Shown here in pieces: positions 35,401 through 42,594 of a stretch of DNA of 47,035 bases. Numbering within the stretch: position 1 is the stretch's first letter; each line of letters begins with the position of its first letter. A model generated the notes under the pieces. The model was not told where the DNA came from and made no database searches. It saw nothing but the letters and a program-made list of their open reading frames with translations. The position numbers were made by a program, and so were the translations under genes. This DNA is from DAIOGN01 sp036745245 (GTDB lineage Bacteria > Zixibacteria > MSB-5A5 > JAUVRN01): the NCBI GenBank assembly GCA_036745245.1, contig DAIOGN010000006.1, forward strand, positions 1-47,035. The letters are read 5' to 3'.

Positions 35401-35870
35401 ACAACGACGGCGATGCTGAAGGCGATGTCTGTGACCCCGACGACGACAACGACGAGGTTTCGGATGTCACCGACAATTGCCCGCTCCTGGCGAACAGCTC
35501 ACAGGAGGACACGGATGACGATGGCCTCGGCAATCCCTGCGACAACTGCCCCACGTTGCCCAACCCGGACCAGGAAGACAGCGACCAGAACGGTGTCGGA
35601 GATGAGTGCACGTGTCCCATCGGGGTCACTGGGGATGTCAACCAGTCGGGCGGGCTGACGTCAGCGGACATCATCCTCACGGTGAACTTTGTATTCAAGA
35701 GTGGAGCCTCACCGCTGCCATGTGATGGTGCCGCCGACGCGAATTGCAGCGGCGGAGTGAATGCATCGGACATCATCGGGATGGTGAACCATGTATTCAA
35801 GAGCGGCCCGGCCCCGTGCGATGCCTGCACACTGTTTCCCGACACGTGGAGATGTGACGTGACTCCGTAG
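32433..35870 (+). CDS. Large secreted SBBP beta-propeller / thrombospondin type 3 / dockerin protein
   Basis: 1145 residues from the ATG at 32433. The signal peptide is MRINLHAILAWVCLLPGSVLG. Residues about 40-250 form the domain often found before SBBP repeats (RFQQNLGQWPDSILFKADA, YPGIDIRFTGDANRQVQCEF). Then come seven SBBP repeats with cores such as GNVYVTGTTYSAAFP, GSAFVTGYTFSEDFP and GHAYVTGLTQSSDFP, spaced about 58 residues apart, enough for one closed seven-bladed propeller. From about residue 700 to 1070 are thrombospondin type 3 repeats rich in DxDxDG…DNCP, which bind calcium. The C-terminus is a dockerin with two well-formed loops (GDVNQSGGLTSADI, ADANCSGGVNASDI). All parts point to an extracellular, calcium-stabilised protein. 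Function unknown; adhesion or sheath structure is a guess. Confidence 0.9.
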   Translation: MRINLHAILAWVCLLPGSVLGSDRGALVSPVDPDGARELTSSVSRQPLRFQQNLGQWPDSILFKADAAGSTLWITQTGFTYQFTRNVDPQESPQGVEPTGPLSFKTEQLYVQAVFAGGRRMVGAVGQDELAYKCNYLLGNDPAQWRTDVPSFNSILVREAYPGIDIRFTGDANRQVQCEFVVAPGAKVDQIEMTYVGVDRTSVDAEGRLILDTKWGRLSGVLDARQRASNTASPRWQSRAGDAFGVESATEQLNSFQSLSVGLSFSTYLGGTDVDEGRAIVHDESGNVYVTGTTYSAAFPVQDPYQTKQASADVFVTKLSNTGNALLYSTFIGGNDDDYGSSLALDSSGNVYVTGATYSTNFPTLNPYQTDQGDLDLFVVKLLAAGNNIGLGTYLGGSGSDYAHSIAVDGDGSAFVTGYTFSEDFPTEGPIQTNQGGIDAFIAKLTPSGSGLVYSTYLGGSADDYGRAVALNDSGYAYLTGTSFSSDFPTQDPYLTAQGGSDVFLAILTPSGDSLEYSTHLGGSDDDYPRGLALDHSGCVYLTGATQSDDFPILNPYQTDPPGDDAFVTKFVSSGASLAYSTYLGGNAFEIGWSIDVDDSGHAYVTGLTQSSDFPTQDEYQTDQPGDDAFVSKLSSDGGSLVYSTILGGSGSDIGYGISVDARGSAYVTGTAEADFPTLNPFQTAQAGRDVFVTKLTPFPDTDDDGVDDQFDNCPLVSNPGQENSDSDFDAMGDACDICTGGDDALDADGDSIPDFCDACPGFDDALDADADTVPDGCDTCPADTLNDVDGDGVCGSVDNCPAVANADQLNYDGDSEGDACDTDDDDDGILDASDNCPFVANADQLDNDGDSEGDACDPDDDNDTIPDSSDNCLFAANANQMDYDGDSAGDACDSDDDNDEVPDSTDNCPLGANADQLDNDGDLAGDACDPDDDNDTVPDTTDNCPVLANADQADNDGDLAGDACDPDDDNDTVPDTTDNCPLVMGSQTNNDGDAEGDVCDPDDDNDEVSDVTDNCPLLANSSQEDTDDDGLGNPCDNCPTLPNPDQEDSDQNGVGDECTCPIGVTGDVNQSGGLTSADIILTVNFVFKSGASPLPCDGAADANCSGGVNASDIIGMVNHVFKSGPAPCDACTLFPDTWRCDVTP
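35187..35377 (+). repeat. Recent 108-nt tandem duplication within the TSP3 region
   Basis: Two 83-nt stretches (35187-35269 and 35295-35377) differ at only two synonymous positions and are offset by 108 nt, that is 36 codons or one TSP3 repeat unit. Other units in the array are more diverged, so this copy is recent or kept by gene conversion. Confidence 0.85.
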
Positions 35871-35948
35871 GGGAGGCGGGCTCACCCCGAGTGCTGCCTT
35901 TCACCGACACTTGACCCACCCCTGACAAAACAGATGCGGACGCGACGC

Positions 35949-36719
35949 TCACACCCCGAGCGCTTCGTACGCCTCGGAAACGGTGAGCATCCGGCAGCCC
36001 GATGCCTTGCAGAGCCGGACGACCTTTAGTAGATCCCCGGGCGACGTACTCCAGGCATCCGGGTTCTCCTCCACGCCATGCGTATAGAGGATAAGCCAGC
36101 CGGAGCGCTTTTCATTCTCTAGGATGAGCTTCGCTAAAGCCTGATGGTCCAGTCTGCCACTGTAGATGTTGTTGGCGCGCAGCATGGTGAGATCAATCGA
36201 TCCAGAATTGATCCCGCCGTAGACACCCCTCAGCGTCTTGTAATCGCGCCCCAGCGCCTCTTTTGCGGCCAGTGTTACTGCGCCACGCGGATAGGCAAAG
36301 TGCTCGATGGGCTCTCCGTCGATCAGCCTGGATAATTCGACACGGCTCTGGTTGCAGTCACGCACCAGAGCCTCCGCTGAGCCTGCGGCAATGTCGAAGT
36401 GACTTAGCGTGTGGCAGCCGATGTGGTGTCCCGCTCGGTGAAGCATGCGCACTTCCTCACCCGAAATGAAGTCGCTGGAGCCACCCTCCCCGTGGGCGTC
36501 GTGCGGGGACTCGTCCTGGATTTCCAGGGCGACGTAAAACGTAGCGCGTACACCTTCCTGCGCCAGAATGGGCAGTCCGTTCGTGACAGCCGACTTTGGA
36601 ACATCATCGAAGCAGAGACTTATGACAGAAGGGCTGAGCCTGATGTCTGTGCGTCGGTCGGCTACCTGCTCGAAAAATGTCCTTCTGCACGCGGAGACAA
36701 GCCTCTTCAGGATTCCCAC
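35949..36719 (-). CDS. Polysaccharide deacetylase (NodB/CE4-like)
   Basis: 256 residues. Motif 1 is ISLCFDDVPKSAV (catalytic and metal Asp; the usual Gly-Tyr after DD is Val-Pro), motif 2 is GCHTLSHFDIA (HxxxH), motif 3 is HFAYPRGAVT with the active-site Arg, and motif 4-like ILYTHGVEENP supplies the catalytic-base-region His. No signal peptide is visible. The start overlaps the end of the FkbH-like gene by 13 nt, so the two are likely cotranscribed and coupled. A decayed copy of its last 30 codons lies at 29324-29425. Deacetylation of a nascent or lipid-linked glycan is likely; the substrate is unknown. Confidence 0.9.
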   Translation of the reverse strand: MGILKRLVSACRRTFFEQVADRRTDIRLSPSVISLCFDDVPKSAVTNGLPILAQEGVRATFYVALEIQDESPHDAHGEGGSSDFISGEEVRMLHRAGHHIGCHTLSHFDIAAGSAEALVRDCNQSRVELSRLIDGEPIEHFAYPRGAVTLAAKEALGRDYKTLRGVYGGINSGSIDLTMLRANNIYSGRLDHQALAKLILENEKRSGWLILYTHGVEENPDAWSTSPGDLLKVVRLCKASGCRMLTVSEAYEALGV

Positions 36720-38554
36720 GACTTCCCTTGCCAGAGCGTGTGAATGATGCGGTCATCGGGAATGGCACTGTGCAGATCGAAGTGATATGCGTGCACGCCG
36801 TCCTGGATGCCCGCCTCGCTGAAACCGAGATCGGCAAACACGGCGCCCGCCTTTGAATTGCGCTCGGTTTTCCGATACATCGCTTCGAGTCGTTCTGCTC
36901 CGGCCGCCTTGTAGTGTGAGAGCAGGAACGTGAAAAAGGCATGCTCGACGCGCTTGGCCTGTATGCGGCAGCTGAACATGAGATCGACCAAGCGCGGAAC
37001 GGCCCGCTCCACCACGGCCAGCCCGATGACGCCGTACTCTCCAAAGGTGTCGGCACAACTCATCACATATATATCGAGGTCGGGGTTCCGAATCATGGCT
37101 TCGATCTCCGGGCGGCTGTAGCGATTGCCGGAGTAGTTGAGCTGATTGGTACGCTGCACCAGCTCGTGGATTCTGGCGCTCTGCGATTCCACAGGCGGGT
37201 CGATGGTGAGCTTGATGTTGCACGTCCTGAGGAATTGCGTGTAGTCCCCGTCAAAGGCATGCTGAGCGCCTTGGCGTACTTCCTGAGTGCGATAGAACTC
37301 GCGTCTCTTCGAGGCTTCGGCCGTCACGGGCGGGCTGAATTCCGGCCGGTCCAGCAACCGGTCGTATTCCATCGCGTCCAGGGCCCGCACTTTGGGGTTC
37401 ATCGATACGACCTGGGCCCGCTCGAATGCGGAGTCGTCGATGAACACCACGGTATCCTCGCCCACATCAAAATCCGCGATGAGTTGCTTGATGGAGGCTC
37501 CCTTGGGCTCCCAGCCGATCTTGGAGAATACCATGTACTCCTGGAGTCCGAAGCGCTTCAGCTGCTCCAGGGCTTCCTCGGGGTGATTCTTGCTCACCAC
37601 CGAGTTCACGATGCCGCGCCGATCCAGTTCCTTAATGATCTCCAGGATTCCGGACTTGAGACGGATTCCGTCCGCTCCATCCTCCAGCAGAATCCCTTGC
37701 CACACCGTCTGATCGAGATCCCAGGCCACCACCTTGACGGTCTTGGGTTGAGCGGCACCGGCGACCGGGGCGGCAAATCGTCGATCCGCCACAAAGGTGA
37801 GCATGCCGAAGTAAAGAGTCAGACCCTCCTGCGCAGGGTCGAGCAGATTCGGATTGAGCATGATCTGGAGCTGCCGGGAGTCGTCGATCAGATGAGACAT
37901 GTCTCTAAAGGGAAACTTGAATCGATGGAATCCGGGCGATAGCTGCAGGAGTGTCTGGAACGGAATCTGTGTCGGCCCCATCATGGAATTGCGCATGGTG
38001 AGGGAGAGATTCACGGCGAAGGAATTGGGATTGTACACTTCAGCCAGAAAATAATCCGGCGCGCCCTCCATGCCCGACCACGCTCCCTCGCGCGCGACTC
38101 GTGACTTCAGTCGACGGTACAATCTCGACGACAGGCCGCGACGGCCCATGATGGAGATGTTGTGATCCGGAATGCGGGACACCCACGTCTCGGCCCTGCG
38201 AGAGAGGCGTTCCACCCGGCGAGCCGTCTTCACATCCACCAACCGCACGTTGGCGCTGGCCAGAAGTTCGGCCCAGCGCTTGAAGGATATTTTGGCAATG
38301 TATCCTTGAATGGTCGACGCCGCCTCGATGGGCGATATTCCTCCCAGAAATCGACGGCAGTGCCCGTCCTTGCGGGGCGCATAGAGATCGCAGGTGCTGA
38401 AACAATGGGGGATGGCACACTCGGTGCAGTGCTCTTCCCACGAGAAGAGGGACACTGCGGATATGTCGGCTTCGGAGTCGGTGAACTGCGACTTTACTTC
38501 GTCGCTGAGCTCACTGGCGTCGGACCAGACATGGTCGATTTCAAGCTCAAACAC
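36707..38554 (-). CDS. FkbH-like HAD-IIIC protein with Cys-rich N-terminal module
   Basis: 615 residues, GTG start. Near the N-terminus is a five-Cys motif C43-x2-C46-x4-C51-x3-C55-x10-C66 (EEHCTECAIPHCFSTCDLY), suited to binding a metal or Fe-S cluster. Residues about 150-260 look like a beta-sandwich (FAVNLSLTMRNS, FHRFKFPFRDM). The HAD-IIIC domain follows with VVAWDLDQTVWQGIL (D279, D281), SVVSKNHPEEAL and VVFIDDSAFERAQV. The end is the GNAT-like FkbH C-terminus (RTNQLNYSGNRYS; YGVIGLAVVE; EAMYRKTERN). FkbH proteins load glyceryl units from 1,3-bisphosphoglycerate onto a carrier protein in polyketide pathways, but no acyl carrier gene is present here. In a glycan locus it may build or transfer a small acyl group. 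It overlaps the deacetylase gene downstream. Confidence 0.9.
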   Translation of the reverse strand: MFELEIDHVWSDASELSDEVKSQFTDSEADISAVSLFSWEEHCTECAIPHCFSTCDLYAPRKDGHCRRFLGGISPIEAASTIQGYIAKISFKRWAELLASANVRLVDVKTARRVERLSRRAETWVSRIPDHNISIMGRRGLSSRLYRRLKSRVAREGAWSGMEGAPDYFLAEVYNPNSFAVNLSLTMRNSMMGPTQIPFQTLLQLSPGFHRFKFPFRDMSHLIDDSRQLQIMLNPNLLDPAQEGLTLYFGMLTFVADRRFAAPVAGAAQPKTVKVVAWDLDQTVWQGILLEDGADGIRLKSGILEIIKELDRRGIVNSVVSKNHPEEALEQLKRFGLQEYMVFSKIGWEPKGASIKQLIADFDVGEDTVVFIDDSAFERAQVVSMNPKVRALDAMEYDRLLDRPEFSPPVTAEASKRREFYRTQEVRQGAQHAFDGDYTQFLRTCNIKLTIDPPVESQSARIHELVQRTNQLNYSGNRYSRPEIEAMIRNPDLDIYVMSCADTFGEYGVIGLAVVERAVPRLVDLMFSCRIQAKRVEHAFFTFLLSHYKAAGAERLEAMYRKTERNSKAGAVFADLGFSEAGIQDGVHAYHFDLHSAIPDDRIIHTLWQGKSWES

Positions 38555-38664
38555 AAGGGACGCCCATTCCAGTCTTCGTTTCGAGTATCCTTGCCGGGGG
38601 CGTGCCGGTCAACACAAAGGCGACTTCACCCGGAACCCCTTCGGGGTCTTCCCCTTCGCTTGCA

Positions 38665-38702
38665 CGCCAGCATCGGTGCCCGAAGGGCAGCCGATGCTGG
38701 CG
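38665..38702 (-). other. Long stable hairpin between two leftward genes
   Basis: CGCCAGCATCGG (38665-38676) pairs perfectly with CCGATGCTGGCG (38691-38702). Inside it TGCCC pairs with GGGCA around a GAA loop, with one bulged G: 17 base pairs in all. A smaller hairpin ACCCC/GGGGT with the same three-base loop lies about 30 nt away (38633-38647). Neither is followed by a T-run on either strand. Placement between the beta-helix/discoidin gene and the FkbH gene suggests an RNA-processing, stabilising or factor-dependent termination role. Confidence 0.65.
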
Positions 38703-38755
38703 CGCTCAAGCTGGGGAAACGAGCGGCCGTCCTGCGGACGCCGCCCGTCTCGTAG

Positions 38756-41065
38756 TTACGAGCCGAACACCTCGATCTCGGTCACCCAGAGCACCGACTT
38801 ATAGAGGAGCGGTCCTCCCAGGGAAGGCTGGTAGATCCGGATGCGACTGGTGTTCAACCCACCGGTTAGCGTGGACGTGACCGCCTCCGCCAGGGGCAGC
38901 AGATTGACACTCGTTGAGTATTGCGAGCCGTTCCACGACTGAATCTGGACGTTGGTGGATGTCATCCAGGACGAACGGCCGGAATTGTAGGCCCAGTGGA
39001 TGCGAACGCTGTCGATCGTTTTCGCCGATCCGAAATCAAAGTCCACCCAGTGAACGGCCAGGCTGTCTTCGTCCGACGCCCAGGTCGTGGATGTACCCCC
39101 ATTGGCATTGATGGTGCCGTCGTTGATTCTGGAGACGGTGTACCCGGAGTACGTGCCGCATACCGTGGGCGTAACGCTCATCGCCAGGTTCTCGCCGACT
39201 ACCGGCATTCCCGTCCCCGTCACGGCCAGGTTTTGTACCTGAGACGGGCTGGTGACGTCGAGAGGCGGCGGTGTCCCGTCCTGAACGGCTCCCCAGCGCG
39301 TCCAGGTCCGGCCACCATAGGATACATTCATAGCCGGAACAGCCGCTGTGGGGGCGTAGTTGCCGCCGGCGGGATTGACCAGTAACGCGCCGGTGCTGAC
39401 TACGGAGTGCACGTCGAACGAGGGGGTGGCTTGCCATTGCGCCAACGTCATGTTAGAACCGTAGGCAGCTTTTTGAAATCTGATAGCATCTGATGGGTCG
39501 TAGTAAACATTGGAGTCGATCACACCAAAAACATTTACACAAGCGTTGTCCGTGGGATAATTAGTAGCTGCGAAGACTCCCAGGTACCCATTAAAACCAG
39601 CCCCGGGTCTAAAGTCATGGATCACGTTGTATTTGATCTGATGTCCTATGCCACAACGTGCAGCCAGGAACTCCCCCACATAGGCAAAGTCACCCGTATT
39701 GTAAAAGGTGTTGTTGCCAACAAATGAGCTATCGTTAGGTACAGCACCTCCCGACTGCTGACCATCTGCCTGAAAGAAAATGCTGTGGTCGCCGTCCACG
39801 AAAATACACCCATACACAGAATCCCTCAATTGCTTAACGGCCATGCGCAATGCGTGTCGGGACCACGATGGGGAGCCGGGATTAGGGTTGAAAATCGAGA
39901 AGGTGCAACGGTTCTGGCGGTAGGAGGGAGCTGCCCCGCCATCCATCTTGTAGTCCAGGCCGAACTCTGCCCATCCGTAAAAGTAGCAACTATCCGTCTT
40001 GAACTTTTCCTGGGTGTAGAGCGTAATGGCCCCGCCATGTGTGAACATTCCCGAGGGCCAGCTGGCGGATCCGGATTGCGGCCTTGTACCACCCCAGCCC
40101 AGCGAACAGGCCAGCACCTGGTTATTCTTGCTGGTCTGTGAGCCGACACCCATCGACAAAATGCAGGCTCCGTTTTCTCCCCATACACTCATGCCACGGC
40201 TAATGTGACAGTGCTGAAAGATTGAACTATCCATGCGCTGATCGGCACCGTTTTGCCAGATCACCGCCGGCTGCCCACCGCGAAGGTCGAGTCCCGTAAC
40301 CTTGATACGGGAAGCTCCAGAGGCCTGTGGAGTTTTGCAGCACGTCCCCGGCACAGTGCCCCACCCGAACGTTGTACTTTCGTCATCTTGCTGTTGAAAC
40401 ACCGCTGCACGGGACAGGATAAATGGTGTACCGTCTGGGTCGCCACCGCCCGTACCGGCTCCCAACATCCAGACATAGATCGTGTCCTTGGTATCGTCGT
40501 AGTAGCTCTCCCCCTTGGCGTTCACATCCGCAGCCGAGGACGGGAGAACCACCAGCATACTATCGTGGTTCTGGATAACAGGAGCGACGATACTGCCCTG
40601 AGAAGATTGCCAACTGTAGCACTTCTCCCGCCAACGAGCCTTGTAAACATTACCACTATGTTGAATCCAGGCATTGCTCGGATTGGCAGCGTCATCTGTG
40701 ACACGATGACCACCATATAAAACGGGTGGATTGGCACCCGCCGCGTAGCGCGAGTAGTGTGCCCCGCTCCCCCGATTAGCGTAAAACGTGGAATCACAGA
40801 ACACGGTCCACACCTGCGGATTCCCAGAACGGGAGGGCAGAGAAATAGAGCAGTCATAACAAGTATCACGGAAAACAATAGTGTCCCCCGCGACGGCTGT
40901 TCCAAGTTGAAATGCAGAATCCAACTTGCCGCAGGTTCGCCATGCCTGAGCCCACGATAGACCCGTGTTGGCGTTGTTACCATTGTCGGGGTCGATAAAT
41001 CTTGCCACGCCCGCCTGCACCCCTGTCGGCACGAGCAAACACAACAGAATCAGTAGTCGCTTCAT
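38756..41065 (-). CDS. Secreted beta-helix protein with C-terminal discoidin-like (F5/8 type C) domain
   Basis: 769 residues. The signal peptide is MKRLLILLCLLVPTGVQAG. The mature start RFIDPDNGNNANTGLSWAQA resembles the 'NDGTS…SWAxA' opening of right-handed parallel beta-helix proteins, and AGDTIVFRDTCY continues it. The middle has beta-helix-like strands (IKVTGLDLRGGQ, RMDSSIFQHCHISRG, SVYGCIFVDGDHSIFF, DSSFVGNNTFYNTGDF). The last 150 residues form a discoidin-like sandwich: SRINDGTINANGG, TWASDE, HWVDFDFGSAKTIDSVRIHW and the closing SVLWVTEIEVFGS. Such domains bind carbohydrate. AAGGAG precedes the ATG. Base composition is clearly more A+T-rich than the neighbouring genes (24 G/C of 60 in 39481-39540), which may indicate transfer. 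No dockerin here. A catalytic role (polysaccharide lyase-like) cannot be shown. Confidence 0.87.
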   Translation of the reverse strand: MKRLLILLCLLVPTGVQAGVARFIDPDNGNNANTGLSWAQAWRTCGKLDSAFQLGTAVAGDTIVFRDTCYDCSISLPSRSGNPQVWTVFCDSTFYANRGSGAHYSRYAAGANPPVLYGGHRVTDDAANPSNAWIQHSGNVYKARWREKCYSWQSSQGSIVAPVIQNHDSMLVVLPSSAADVNAKGESYYDDTKDTIYVWMLGAGTGGGDPDGTPFILSRAAVFQQQDDESTTFGWGTVPGTCCKTPQASGASRIKVTGLDLRGGQPAVIWQNGADQRMDSSIFQHCHISRGMSVWGENGACILSMGVGSQTSKNNQVLACSLGWGGTRPQSGSASWPSGMFTHGGAITLYTQEKFKTDSCYFYGWAEFGLDYKMDGGAAPSYRQNRCTFSIFNPNPGSPSWSRHALRMAVKQLRDSVYGCIFVDGDHSIFFQADGQQSGGAVPNDSSFVGNNTFYNTGDFAYVGEFLAARCGIGHQIKYNVIHDFRPGAGFNGYLGVFAATNYPTDNACVNVFGVIDSNVYYDPSDAIRFQKAAYGSNMTLAQWQATPSFDVHSVVSTGALLVNPAGGNYAPTAAVPAMNVSYGGRTWTRWGAVQDGTPPPLDVTSPSQVQNLAVTGTGMPVVGENLAMSVTPTVCGTYSGYTVSRINDGTINANGGTSTTWASDEDSLAVHWVDFDFGSAKTIDSVRIHWAYNSGRSSWMTSTNVQIQSWNGSQYSTSVNLLPLAEAVTSTLTGGLNTSRIRIYQPSLGGPLLYKSVLWVTEIEVFGS

Positions 41066-41498
41066 GGGAATTACACTCCTTGTGTGACCAGGCCGAGTTC
41101 GAACGGCTGAAACATTAGCCCCGCGGGGGTGTGCCGGGACACCCTATTAATCCGGCCGGTGACCGCTCTCCCGTTGGAGCGACTCGTGTGACCCGGGAGA
41201 ACTCGGTTATAGGGTAACCGCCGGAACGTCGTGCCTCCTCCATCCGACTTGGGGAACGATCCGGGTCTCAACTCCCGAATCAGACCTTCAAGTCGACCAC
41301 AACTCTTAGTGTTATACACAATAGGTGTCGGAGAGTGTCTCCGCCAACCTTACAGAATTTTGATTTCATGCCTCAGGGTCGAACGTTCTTCACCGGCTAA
41401 CTCGTACTTGAACAAGCGTTTGCGATACAATTCTCCCATGCTGGATGCGGTTGACAATAAAGCCGCTCGGAAAGATCAGCGCGCACGCGGCCGGCCGG
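41066..41498 (-). ncRNA. Structured leader of unknown class upstream of the beta-helix/discoidin gene
   Basis: 433 nt without a gene. Four inverted repeats follow one another: GGGTGT/ACACCC (41127-41144), TCTCCCG/CGGGAGA (41167-41200), CGGTTA/TAACCG (41204-41220) and CGACTTG/CAAGTCG (41245-41295, with an inner GGTCT/AGACC). All would lie in the 5' leader of the leftward gene starting at 41065. The pattern suggests a structured RNA such as a riboswitch or regulator. I compared it by eye with c-di-GMP, cobalamin and SAM classes and recognised none. The part from 41300 to 41498 shows no further structure that I can support. Confidence 0.45.
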
Positions 41499-42473
41499 CT
41501 AGCTATTGCGGCCCGTCGGATCCAGTTTATTCACCAAATCTCTAATTAATGCTACCGTACGGGCACCAAAATAGATGACCTGGAGAAACAGGCTCTGGAG
41601 AAAGTACCTGGTTCCACCGAGTTTCACCACCTTGTAAATTGCCGCCGTGGTCGGGACGGCCATCCAGACGCCTGGCAGGGTCCACCAGGGGATGCTCCCC
41701 GCAACGGCCAGAGGCAATAGTAATACCCCCAGGAGCCACAGGGCAAGATTGGCTGCAGTCATCAGGGTGGCTTTGTCCAGGTAGGGGCCCCGACGGATCT
41801 TAAAGGAGCCACGTGAGTGCCAAATCGTACTCCTGAAGAACTCTCCCACGGTACGCGGGTTCTTCAGATGAAGTACGGAGATGGCGGGGTTCTCCACCAC
41901 CTTGAGGTTCCGCTGATTGAGCCTCACCCCCAGATCGTAGTCTTCATCGGTGACCAGCCGCTCGTCGAATCCGCCTACCAGATCGAAGGCGGCCCGCTTC
42001 ACCACGAGATTTCCAGAGTTGATGTACAGAACGGGCCGCGTCCCATTCAGGCCCCCGGCATACCAGGTCCTCGCCATCCAGCCTTCGTCGTCGGGCACCT
42101 TGCAGCGCGATCCCGTGGCGTGGACCTGGGGGGAACGGAGGGTTGCTTCTGCCTCGGTTCGCCAGCCATCGATCAGGAGGCAGTCGCTGTCTATGAACGC
42201 CAGGACATCTCCGGTGGTGGATCTCGCACCCAGATTGCGGAGACCGGCTATTCTGGCGTCCGGGGCACTGAACACTCTGGCCCTGCTGTGCTCGGACACG
42301 ATGGCACGAGTCCGGTCGGTCGAGCCATTGTCCACCACTACGAGTTCGTCATCGGGCTCCATGTTCGACTGGATCCGATCGAGACAGGCCGAAATGTATT
42401 TCTCGGAATTGAACGCCGGCACCACGAAACTGAATCGCAATCGGTGTGATTCATCGATCTGAGAGTCCGTCAT
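41499..42473 (-). CDS. Glycosyltransferase family 2
   Basis: 324 residues with GT-A fold motifs: FSFVVPAFNSEKYISACLD (start), ELVVVDNGSTDRTRAIV, NLGARSTTGDVLAFIDSDC (the DxD equivalent), INSGNLVVKRAAFDLVGGF and DEDYDLGVRL (ED motif). Two C-terminal membrane helices (about 235-275) and a positively charged end anchor it to the inner membrane. It is divergent from the next GT2 gene. GGGGAG lies 4 nt before the ATG. It adds a sugar to a lipid-linked acceptor; donor unknown. Confidence 0.94.
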   Translation of the reverse strand: MTDSQIDESHRLRFSFVVPAFNSEKYISACLDRIQSNMEPDDELVVVDNGSTDRTRAIVSEHSRARVFSAPDARIAGLRNLGARSTTGDVLAFIDSDCLLIDGWRTEAEATLRSPQVHATGSRCKVPDDEGWMARTWYAGGLNGTRPVLYINSGNLVVKRAAFDLVGGFDERLVTDEDYDLGVRLNQRNLKVVENPAISVLHLKNPRTVGEFFRSTIWHSRGSFKIRRGPYLDKATLMTAANLALWLLGVLLLPLAVAGSIPWWTLPGVWMAVPTTAAIYKVVKLGGTRYFLQSLFLQVIYFGARTVALIRDLVNKLDPTGRNS

Positions 42474-42594
42474 TCAGCTCCCCTTTGCGGCGCCTCGGAA
42501 CCGTTTCCTTTCGTGCCCGGCCCAGGGCTGCACGATACGAAATCAGGGTTGTCACGAACAGCCTGAAGCGGCATTCTGGAGGCTCCTTAAAAAT

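Noticed and set aside
34520..35600. Regular repeats as a possible CRISPR or satellite array
   Set aside because: They encode thrombospondin type 3 repeats in one continuous frame; spacing and variation follow codons.
24768..35870. Dockerin modules as evidence of a cellulosome
   Set aside because: No cohesin, scaffoldin or glycoside hydrolase is present, and two of the three modules have incomplete calcium loops.
41071..41319. 82-codon leftward open frame in the structured leader
   Set aside because: No ribosome binding site, composition is not protein-like, and the stems explain the sequence better.
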